Origin: MWAR01 sp035388825
GTDB lineage: Bacteria; Muiribacteriota; Ozemobacteria; Ozemobacterales; Ozemobacteraceae
Length of the DNA: 64,000 nt
Reading direction: 5' to 3'
Assembly: GCA_035388825.1 (NCBI GenBank)
Contig: DAOOQQ010000003.1
Span: forward strand, 62,001 to 126,000
The translations under genes were made by a program, and so were the position numbers. The notes under the pieces are model-generated. The model saw only the letters and a list, made by a program, of their open reading frames with translations. It was not told the origin of the DNA and did not search any database. Position 1 is the stretch's first letter; each line of letters opens with the position of its first letter. This document shows, one piece after another, positions 40,527 through 47,637 of the stretch.

Positions 40527-43500
40527 TCAGGGTTCGGGGTCGGGTTCGGCTGAACCGCGCCATTCGACGAGGCCGAGGTCTCGGACGAAGATGGCATACA
40601 GGGTCGGCACGAGCAGAAGCGTGACCAGCGTCGCCATGGCGAGACCGCCGATCTGGGCGTAGCACAGGGGCTCCCAGAGGGGGCCTCCGTGCCGAGCGAG
40701 AGGCAGCAGGGCGATGAGGGTCGCGGCGACCGTGATCATGACGGGCCGCAGCCGCATGATACCGGCATCGAGCAGCGCGTCCTCGAGCGAGGCCCCGCGT
40801 TCCCGTTCCTCTTCGATGAAGTCGAACAGCACGATGATGTGACTGACGATGACCCCGATCAGGCTTGCCACGCCGAGAAAGGCCATGAACCCGAATGGCG
40901 CATCCTCGAGATACAGCACCAGAATGGCGCCGAGCATGCCGAACGGGATCGCCCCGAATACGATGAACGGCTTCACGGCATGGGAGAACTGGAACACGAG
41001 CGCCAGATAGATCATGCAGACCGAAACACCGAGCACCACGATCAGCTCGCGGAAGCCCTTGTCCTGCTTCTCCTGCTCACCCGCGACTTCCAGCCGGTAT
41101 CCCAGCGGGAGCGAGGCGGTGAACGAGGCCAGTCCGGGACGCAGCCAGGAAACGACCTGGGACGGCAGGAAGCCCTCCGCCGGAAAGCACGAGACGGTGA
41201 CGCACCGGAACTGGTTCCGGCGCAGAATTTTTTCGGGTTTCAGCCGGTATTCGAGATCGGCGACCTGGCCGATCGGCTGACGCCGGTTCGAGACGAGCGA
41301 AAAGACGTAGAGGTTTTCCAGATCCGAGAGGTGAGAACGGTTTTCCATGCTGGAGCGGGCAATGACGGGAATCTCCCTGTCCCCTTCGCGATACTTCGTC
41401 AGCGGGAATCCGTTGAGGGCAAACGCGGCCGCAGAGGTGACGTCGAGATGGGTGATACCCGAAAGGTTTGCCCGATCGTCGAGGGTGCGAAGCGAAAGCG
41501 TCAGATTGGGCGTTCCCCAGGTGTCGCGCACGCGATCCGAAAACGGGCAGGCCTTCATCAGGGCTTCGAGCCGTGCCGCCTGACGCCGCAGTTCTGTGAG
41601 ATCCTGGCCGAACAGCCGCACCGCAACCGGCACCCCGACAGGCTCCCCGGTCTCCAGCTGGCGGACGTCGAACCGCGCGCCCGGCACCCGCGTCGAGAGC
41701 GTCTCCTGCAAGCGCGGCACCAGATGCCGGGTTGCGTGCTTGTCGGCCACCTCAACGAGAATCTGGGCGTAGTTGAGCTGCTGCAGCTCGGGGGAAACGG
41801 AGAACCAGAATCGCGGTCCGCCGCCGCCCACGAAGGTTGTCAGGTTCGCAAGCACCTCCCCCGACGGGCCGGCCATCCCGGGATGCGCTGCGCCCCACGC
41901 AGCCGCCGTTTCGCGGATCACCCCCTCGGCTCTCGCGGCGATCTCATCCGTCGCCGACAGCGGCGCATCGTCGGGCAGCCAGACATCGACATAGCTCAGA
42001 TACGAGAGATCTTTCGGGAAAAACTGCCGCGGCAGCTTCGAAAACGCGAGAATGCCGGGAATCAGCAGACAGAGCGCAACGCACAGCACCGTCTTCCGCC
42101 ACGCGATCGCGCCTTCCATCAACCGGCCGTAGGCGGCATACAGCGGTGTTTTCCGCAGCTCCGCGACGGAGAGTTCGGGAACCGGCCGCAGCAGGGAGCG
42201 GCCGAGCAGGGGAACAAATGTCAACGATACAATATTCGCTGCTATTAGTGAACAGGTGATGACCACCGGCAGGCTATACAGGAAGCGGCCGACGTTCCCC
42301 GTCAGCATCAGGAACGGCAGATAGGCCACGATATTGGTGAGAGTGGCGAAAAACAGTGCTTTGTTGAGCCGCGACGGTCCGAGCCAGCACGCCTGGGCGG
42401 CGGGCACCCCATTTCCCAGGAGGCGTTTGATCGAGTCGCCCGCGACGACCGGCACGTCGACCAGCAGCCCGAGGGCGATGATGAGCGAGGCGATCGAAAC
42501 CTGCTGCAGGTCGATCTTCAGCAGGTGCATCATGCCGAACGTCATCGCCAGCGTGAGAGGGATCGAGGCGGCGAGCAGCAGAGCGGTTCGCCCATCCCAG
42601 AAGCCGATCCAGGAGATGAGAACCACCAGGATGACGGCTTCGATCAGGCTTTTCAGGAAGAGATGGATGTTTTCGCGCACCTGCACAGGCTGATCCGAGG
42701 TGCGCTCGAGGATCAGCTCGTCCGGAAGCTGGTTTCGGACCGCTTCGAGCACCCCGTCGACCGCCGCCCCGAACCGGCCGATTTTTTCGCCGGGCCGCAT
42801 CTGCACGGCGATCGTGACGGCCGGCAGCCGCTTCCAGACACCCCGGGCGTCGGGCTTCGAGAGATAGTTCAAAAATCGCGGCGGATCCAGGTATCCGCGG
42901 AACTGGTCGAACAGGTCGCGCAGGTAGAGCGGGGCTCCGGAACTGCCGACCGATAGGAGAACGTCGCCAAGCTCGCCGGGAGTCTGAAAGGCGCCGGTTC
43001 CCTCGACCATCAGGTTCCGGTCGGCGACATTCAGCATGCCGCCGGCCTGGAGACGGTTACGTGCTTCGAGAATCGGCGGAAGATCGGCGGGCTCGAGGCC
43101 GTGGGCGGCAAGGCGTTCCTGCTTGAAGATCAGGTAAATCGCCTCCTGGAGGAGGCCGACGCGGCTCACTTTCGACACCTGCGGCAGCGTTTTGAGCGAT
43201 TTCTCGATCAGCTCGCTCATTCTATCGAGCTGTCTATAGGAAAACTTCGGTCCCGCGACGGCGGCCAGGGCATCCCGGGTCGCGGCGGGATTCCGCACGA
43301 TGAATGGCTTCCAAGCCTCGAGAGAAAGCTCGGGCCACTGCAAATCATTCTTCAGAAAGGTTCCGATCAGCCGCTCGAGCTCCCCGTCCGGCAACGGGCT
43401 GGCGAAGTCGGCCCCGACCATGCCCGCCGTCTCGAACGTCCGGATTCCGGTCGCGAGAGCGTTCTCCTCGAGAAACCGCTCGAACAGACGGATCGGCCGG

Positions 43501-44120
43501 TCCAGAAAATCCCGGACGGGAAAATGCGGCAGACAGACGACGGCCGTGACCCGCTCCGTGGATGAAGCCCCGGCGCGGCAGGCCAGGATCTCGTCCTTCA
43601 GGAACCGGGCGCGCACCTCGATCTCCTTCTCGTCGACGAGCGGGCTCGCGACGGTCAGCATCAGGGCCGAGGTGTCGCCGAAATCCTTGATGAAGGTGAT
43701 CGGCCCGGCCCCGGCCGGCAGCGAGAGGGAGTTCAGCTTCAGGGCGATGTCGTCGAACTCCTTGCCCGTCTCGGCAAGCCGCTTGTCGAGCGTCACGAAC
43801 ACGATCGAGACGTTCGTGCGGGAGGTCGATTCGATGGTTTCGACCCAGGCGTTTTCGGCGACCTTCGTCTCGATGCGCTTGGTCACCAGCTGCTCGATAT
43901 TCTCGGCCGACGCACCCGGCCAGGCGGTGATCGCGACGGCGAGATGCACGGGAATCTCGGGATCCTTCCGCTGAGGCATCCCGACGTAGCCGTAGACGCC
44001 CCAGAGCAGGACGGCGAGCAGCAGAACCCACGCAACCTGGCGGGACCGGACGAAGAAGCGGGGAAGCGCCGTCCGGAAGCCGGTTTCTTCCTGCGGGGTG
44101 GCGTTCAGATGCGATGACAT
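40527..44120 (-). CDS. RND-superfamily efflux permease with atypical proton-relay motif
   Basis: 1197 residues, longer than the usual ~1040, with the RND plan: one N-terminal helix, large periplasmic loop, helices 2-7, second loop, helices 8-12. The helix-4 region, usually VDDAIV, reads GLLVDVPVVAGDSIKR: the first Asp is kept, the second is Val, and another Asp lies further on. The N-terminus has GMPQRKDPEIPV, which is typical. It would pump substrates from the periplasm or membrane through TolC. It is the last gene of the tetR-tolC-adaptor-RND operon; the start is 9 bp after the adaptor stop. Substrate unknown. Confidence 0.9.
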   Translation of the reverse strand: MSSHLNATPQEETGFRTALPRFFVRSRQVAWVLLLAVLLWGVYGYVGMPQRKDPEIPVHLAVAITAWPGASAENIEQLVTKRIETKVAENAWVETIESTSRTNVSIVFVTLDKRLAETGKEFDDIALKLNSLSLPAGAGPITFIKDFGDTSALMLTVASPLVDEKEIEVRARFLKDEILACRAGASSTERVTAVVCLPHFPVRDFLDRPIRLFERFLEENALATGIRTFETAGMVGADFASPLPDGELERLIGTFLKNDLQWPELSLEAWKPFIVRNPAATRDALAAVAGPKFSYRQLDRMSELIEKSLKTLPQVSKVSRVGLLQEAIYLIFKQERLAAHGLEPADLPPILEARNRLQAGGMLNVADRNLMVEGTGAFQTPGELGDVLLSVGSSGAPLYLRDLFDQFRGYLDPPRFLNYLSKPDARGVWKRLPAVTIAVQMRPGEKIGRFGAAVDGVLEAVRNQLPDELILERTSDQPVQVRENIHLFLKSLIEAVILVVLISWIGFWDGRTALLLAASIPLTLAMTFGMMHLLKIDLQQVSIASLIIALGLLVDVPVVAGDSIKRLLGNGVPAAQACWLGPSRLNKALFFATLTNIVAYLPFLMLTGNVGRFLYSLPVVITCSLIAANIVSLTFVPLLGRSLLRPVPELSVAELRKTPLYAAYGRLMEGAIAWRKTVLCVALCLLIPGILAFSKLPRQFFPKDLSYLSYVDVWLPDDAPLSATDEIAARAEGVIRETAAAWGAAHPGMAGPSGEVLANLTTFVGGGGPRFWFSVSPELQQLNYAQILVEVADKHATRHLVPRLQETLSTRVPGARFDVRQLETGEPVGVPVAVRLFGQDLTELRRQAARLEALMKACPFSDRVRDTWGTPNLTLSLRTLDDRANLSGITHLDVTSAAAFALNGFPLTKYREGDREIPVIARSSMENRSHLSDLENLYVFSLVSNRRQPIGQVADLEYRLKPEKILRRNQFRCVTVSCFPAEGFLPSQVVSWLRPGLASFTASLPLGYRLEVAGEQEKQDKGFRELIVVLGVSVCMIYLALVFQFSHAVKPFIVFGAIPFGMLGAILVLYLEDAPFGFMAFLGVASLIGVIVSHIIVLFDFIEEERERGASLEDALLDAGIMRLRPVMITVAATLIALLPLARHGGPLWEPLCYAQIGGLAMATLVTLLLVPTLYAIFVRDLGLVEWRGSAEPDPEP

Positions 44121-44129
44121 GGCGCGGCC

Positions 44130-45359
44130 TCAGCGCAACTCTTCGATCACATGCACCGGATCGCCGTCTTCGAGGAACGCCGCCCCCGAAATGACGATCC
44201 GGTCGCCCGGAATGACGCCGGATTCGACGACGATCCGGTTGCTGACTGGCCGGCCGAGTTTCACCTCTCTGCGATGGGCGATACTCGTTCCATCCGAGGC
44301 GGTGACCAGGAAGACGGCGAACGAGGTTTCTCCGGCCGGGCCGGGAACGATCGATTCGAGCGGAATCAGCCCCTTGCCGGTCGGTTCGTCCCGCTTCAGC
44401 TCGACCTGGACGATCATTCCCGGCTTGAGAAGAGCATCGGGATTGGGAATCGTCACCTCGACGTCGAACAAACGCGTTTTCGGGTCGGCAGCCAGGGCAA
44501 GCTTCGTCACCGTGCCCCGGATGCGGAAATCCGGCCGGAAATCGAGCACGCCTTCGATCTCGGTTCCCACGGCCGCCTTGTCCAGCAGCCGGTCGGGAAT
44601 CGAGAAGCGCAGTTTCACCGGATCCATCTGGGCGACGACAAACCCGACGGCTCCGGGGCCAACGAGGCTGCCGGACTCGATGTTCCGGGACAGGATAAAG
44701 CCGTCGAGCGGTGAGCGCACCGCGGTGTCAGAGGTGACGGACTCAACTTCCCGGACGACGGCCTCAGCCGCCTGGATCTTGGCCTGAACCGCATTCACGG
44801 AGGCCTGGGCGGCGGCATGAGCCTCATCGGCGTTTTGGCTGCGGGTTTTCGCCGTGTCGAACTCGAAGCGGGTGACGCTGTCGGCCGCGAACAGGCGTTC
44901 GGCCCGTCGATACTCGTCCCGTGCCTGTCGGGCCGTATTGGCTGCCGCGGCGACCTGGGCCTGCGCCCCAGCCAGCGCCGAACGCGCCTCGAGCACCCCG
45001 GCCCGGGCCTGAGAACTGCGCGAGCGGTATTCCCGATCCTCGACCCGGGCGAGAACCGCCCCCGAAGCTATCCGGTCACCGGCCTGCACGAACCGCGGCA
45101 CGCCCGAAGGCTCGGTGTCCTGCGCGATCTCCCGCACGTATCCGCCGGTCCGGAACGCCACCGGCACGACGGTGCCCGGCTCGATGGTCCCGGCGTATCT
45201 GAGCGAAACCGCCCGGCGGTGATCCGAAACGGTTCCGACGGTGACCGGCAGAGGCCGCTTCCGGGGCGGCTGGGGCTCGTCCCGACAACCGGCAAGGCCG
45301 GCGAGAGAAGCCGCGAAGACGAGAAGCAGGAATCGCGACGTGGACGGGTTCATCATCAT
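44130..45359 (-). CDS. RND periplasmic adaptor (membrane fusion) lipoprotein
   Basis: 409 residues. Signal with lipobox LAGLAGC (Cys about 25) makes it a lipoprotein. It has the order of AcrA-like adaptors: barrel-sandwich half (YAGTIEPGTVVPVAFRTGGYV), a coiled-coil hairpin (about 120-215, Ala/Gln/Arg-rich), the second lipoyl half (SDTAVRSPLDGFILSRNIESG), beta-barrel (VKLRFSIPDRLL) and membrane-proximal domain. It bridges the RND permease and TolC. Its ATG overlaps the tolC stop region (45356-45359), so the operon is translationally coupled. Confidence 0.92.
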   Translation of the reverse strand: MMMNPSTSRFLLLVFAASLAGLAGCRDEPQPPRKRPLPVTVGTVSDHRRAVSLRYAGTIEPGTVVPVAFRTGGYVREIAQDTEPSGVPRFVQAGDRIASGAVLARVEDREYRSRSSQARAGVLEARSALAGAQAQVAAAANTARQARDEYRRAERLFAADSVTRFEFDTAKTRSQNADEAHAAAQASVNAVQAKIQAAEAVVREVESVTSDTAVRSPLDGFILSRNIESGSLVGPGAVGFVVAQMDPVKLRFSIPDRLLDKAAVGTEIEGVLDFRPDFRIRGTVTKLALAADPKTRLFDVEVTIPNPDALLKPGMIVQVELKRDEPTGKGLIPLESIVPGPAGETSFAVFLVTASDGTSIAHRREVKLGRPVSNRIVVESGVIPGDRIVISGAAFLEDGDPVHVIEELR

Positions 45360-46720
45360 TCTCCAACGGCCTTTTCCAGCTCGGCCTCGGCGATCCAGAC
45401 GTCGAGACAGGCCTGGTGACGCTGGAACCGGGCCTCGGCGAGCTCGGCCTCGGCTTCGAGCAGATCCTTCGGCAGGATCGCTTTCTCGGCGAGGCGATTA
45501 CGAAACACGCGGGCCTGCTCCCCTGCCCACTCCTCTTTTTTACGGGCAGCCTCGAGTTGGGCCTGGGCATCGCGCAGGCGCCGATCGGCCGCGCGAATCG
45601 TCTCCCGCACGGCCCGGTCGGCATCCTCCAGCGCAATCTCCGCCTGAAGACAGGCCATCTGCTTCTCTTTCAGCTCGCGGCGCCGCTTTCCCCAATCGAA
45701 GGGATTCCACGAAACGAGCAGCCCGGCCGCCGATACCTGCTTCGGCAGATACTCGGCCGTCCGATGCCCCTGAAGCCGGTCGGCGGTCAACGCCACGCCG
45801 GGCCGGAACTCTCCCTTTGCCAGCTCCCGATCGAGCTCGGCCAGCCGTTTGCGGAGGGTTCCTTCGCGAAGAATCGGATGGCCGGCCACGGATGCATGGA
45901 CCTTCTCCGCCCCGAAAGCTGGCCCCTCCTGCGGTTCGGGAAGAGGCTCCAACGCCAGGGAACCGCTCGCATCGAGGCCGCAGAGACGTCCCAGAGTCTC
46001 CAGAAGGGAAGCGCGCTTCAGCCGGAGGGCCTCGTCACGCGCACGCACCTGGCCGAGCCGGGCCTTCACATCGAGAAGATCGGCGTTCTGGGCATACCCC
46101 TCGATCACCAGTCGCTCGATGGTCGAAACGTAGGTTTCGAACAGCCGAACGGCGCTTTCGTTCGCGATCCTGGCGTTTTCGAGAGCCAGAACCGAACAGT
46201 ACAATTTTTTCGCTTCGCACACCACGTCCAGCGTGGCCTGCATCGTCCGGACCTCGATGATGTCGCGGGACGTTTCTCTCATGCGGATCCCGGTGCGGAT
46301 GTCCCGCTGCCCCGTCAGAGGGTATGTCAGGGTAATCAGCGAGTAGAGCGAGTTGCGACGCGACTCGGAAAACGTGACGGCATTCGGCGGAAACGCCCCC
46401 AACTTGGGAAGCTCGCCCAGCATGCCGCGCTCGACGAAAATCTCGGGCGCCTCGAACGAACGGGTGCCGAGCAGATACGTGCCGATCTGGGGCTGGGTCT
46501 TCGTTCGGGCGGCGGCCACCTGCTCTCCCGCCCGAGACACCTGGAGCCGGGCCTGTCGGAGAACGGAGGCATTCTCCTTCACCAATCCGACGACCTCGTC
46601 CAGCGAGAGGGGCGCCGTGGCCTGGCCGAAGGCGGGAACGGCGGCCATCAACAGAGCGACAAGGCCTGTCGAAAGGCGATGACAAATACTATTTGATATA
46701 CATTTATTTATATATATCAT
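45356..46720 (-). CDS. TolC-family outer-membrane efflux protein
   Basis: 454 residues with a signal peptide (about 12-33, ending VPAFGQ). Two similar halves (about 38-235 and 240-450) each bear the long helical hairpins of TolC (VGLVKENASVLRQARLQVSR; AEAELAEARFQRHQACLDVW). The first codons are an AT-rich island, unlike the rest of the gene. The ATG overlaps the tetR stop (ATGA). It would form the outer-membrane channel of the downstream RND pump. Confidence 0.9.
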   Translation of the reverse strand: MIYINKCISNSICHRLSTGLVALLMAAVPAFGQATAPLSLDEVVGLVKENASVLRQARLQVSRAGEQVAAARTKTQPQIGTYLLGTRSFEAPEIFVERGMLGELPKLGAFPPNAVTFSESRRNSLYSLITLTYPLTGQRDIRTGIRMRETSRDIIEVRTMQATLDVVCEAKKLYCSVLALENARIANESAVRLFETYVSTIERLVIEGYAQNADLLDVKARLGQVRARDEALRLKRASLLETLGRLCGLDASGSLALEPLPEPQEGPAFGAEKVHASVAGHPILREGTLRKRLAELDRELAKGEFRPGVALTADRLQGHRTAEYLPKQVSAAGLLVSWNPFDWGKRRRELKEKQMACLQAEIALEDADRAVRETIRAADRRLRDAQAQLEAARKKEEWAGEQARVFRNRLAEKAILPKDLLEAEAELAEARFQRHQACLDVWIAEAELEKAVGE

Positions 46721-47460
46721 ACTGATTTCCGTTTGCCCGCTCGCCCGTCACGGCGCTTCTCTGGCCGCGATGAAACCTCCGGGGGCAGCAGGAGAATGCC
46801 CCCAAGAATCCGGATCATCCCCTCGCTCCCCGGATCCGACCCATAGGATGTGGGAAGTGGGCCGGCGGCGCCCGGATGGCGCTGCTTCGCCGGACCCGAC
46901 CCATAGGATGTGGGAAGTGGGCCGGCGGCGCCCGGATGGCGTCGTTCGGCCGGCCCTGTCGAAACGCCGACCAGGGCGGTTTCCATCGCCCGGAACAGGA
47001 CGGCATAGACCGCCCAGGCGAGGTCCTCGGGATCCGCTTCCCGCAATTCGCCGGCAGCGATTCCGCGCCGGATGATCCCCTCCAGGGTCGTGAGGAACCG
47101 CCGGATGACGGCATCGACCCGGACACGGATCCCGACTTCGTCGGAATGGGCAAAGGCAAGACTGAACAACAGCCGCGTGAGAACGGGATTCTGCCGGGAA
47201 GCGCGCAGTCCCTGCCGGCAGAGCTCGAGAAGCTGGTCCCTCGACGAGAGACCGGCGGGCAGATCATGCTGGAGAATCCGGTCGTATCCGACGAGCGCCT
47301 GTTCCACCAGGGCTTCGAACAAGGCCTGCTTGTTCCTGAAGTAGTAGTAGAGCATGGGTTGCGTGACCCCGGCGGCGGCCACGATCGAACTGACGGTGGT
47401 TCCCTCGTAGCCGTGTCTGGAAAACAGCTCCAGAGCGACCTCCAGAAGTCGTTCCCGCAT
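46717..47460 (-). CDS. TetR-family repressor of the RND operon with in-frame repeat insertion
   Basis: 247 residues from ATG 47460 (GGAGAGG at 5 bp); in-frame ATGs at 47502 and 47514 are alternatives. The HTH is standard: LLEVALELFSRHGYEGTTVS, IVAAAGVTQPMLYYYFRNKQ. The ligand-binding helices run to about residue 172. Then two near-identical 20-residue units (173-192, 193-212; RHPGAAGPLPTSYGS) appear, coded by two copies of the 60-bp repeat, before a basic tail (PEKRRDGRAGKRKSV). It lies first in the operon with a palindrome on its promoter, so autorepression with drug-induced release is likely. Confidence 0.88.
   Translation of the reverse strand: MRERLLEVALELFSRHGYEGTTVSSIVAAAGVTQPMLYYYFRNKQALFEALVEQALVGYDRILQHDLPAGLSSRDQLLELCRQGLRASRQNPVLTRLLFSLAFAHSDEVGIRVRVDAVIRRFLTTLEGIIRRGIAAGELREADPEDLAWAVYAVLFRAMETALVGVSTGPAERRHPGAAGPLPTSYGSGPAKQRHPGAAGPLPTSYGSDPGSEGMIRILGGILLLPPEVSSRPEKRRDGRAGKRKSV
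46841..46960. repeat. Two tandem copies of the 60-bp element within tetR
   Basis: Units at 46841-46900 and 46901-46960 differ at 46846 (T/C) and in the last eight bases. They share GACCCGACCC (GATCCGACCC in the first unit), GGGAAGTGGGCCGGCGGCG and CCCGGATGGCG with the units at 13561-13740. Hairpin A here is CCCAT-AGGAT-GTGGG in place of CCCGC-ACGAG-GCGGG. Confidence 0.9.
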
Positions 47461-47517
47461 TGGAGCCTCTCCAGGAGCTGGTTCGGTTCCCGATGAGACC
47501 ATATCCACCCCCATACT

Positions 47518-47573
47518 TACTAAATAGTAGCTTACTTATCGGTAAGTATACGTTTCCCCTCTCCGGCTGTCAA
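47518..47573 (-). promoter_or_regulatory. tetR promoter and operators
   Basis: On the minus strand TTGACA (47573-47568), a 17-bp spacer and TATACT (47550-47545). TACTTA-N4-TAAGTA (47533-47548) overlaps the -10 and the start, and a second palindrome, TACTA-AA-TAGTA, follows at 47518-47529. This is a classic autoregulated TetR arrangement. Confidence 0.75.
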
Positions 47574-47586
47574 TCCCCGTGCGGCG

Positions 47587-47602
47587 GGGCATGGTATAGT
47601 GG
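47587..47602 (+). promoter_or_regulatory. Extended -10 promoter of the membrane phosphatase
   Basis: GGGCATGGTATAGTGG holds an extended -10 TGGTATAGT. It is 22 bp from the -35 of the divergent tetR promoter, so TetR binding could affect both. Confidence 0.45.
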
Positions 47603-47637
47603 AGGAGATCCCCCCAGAATCCGGAGAGGAACGGCGT

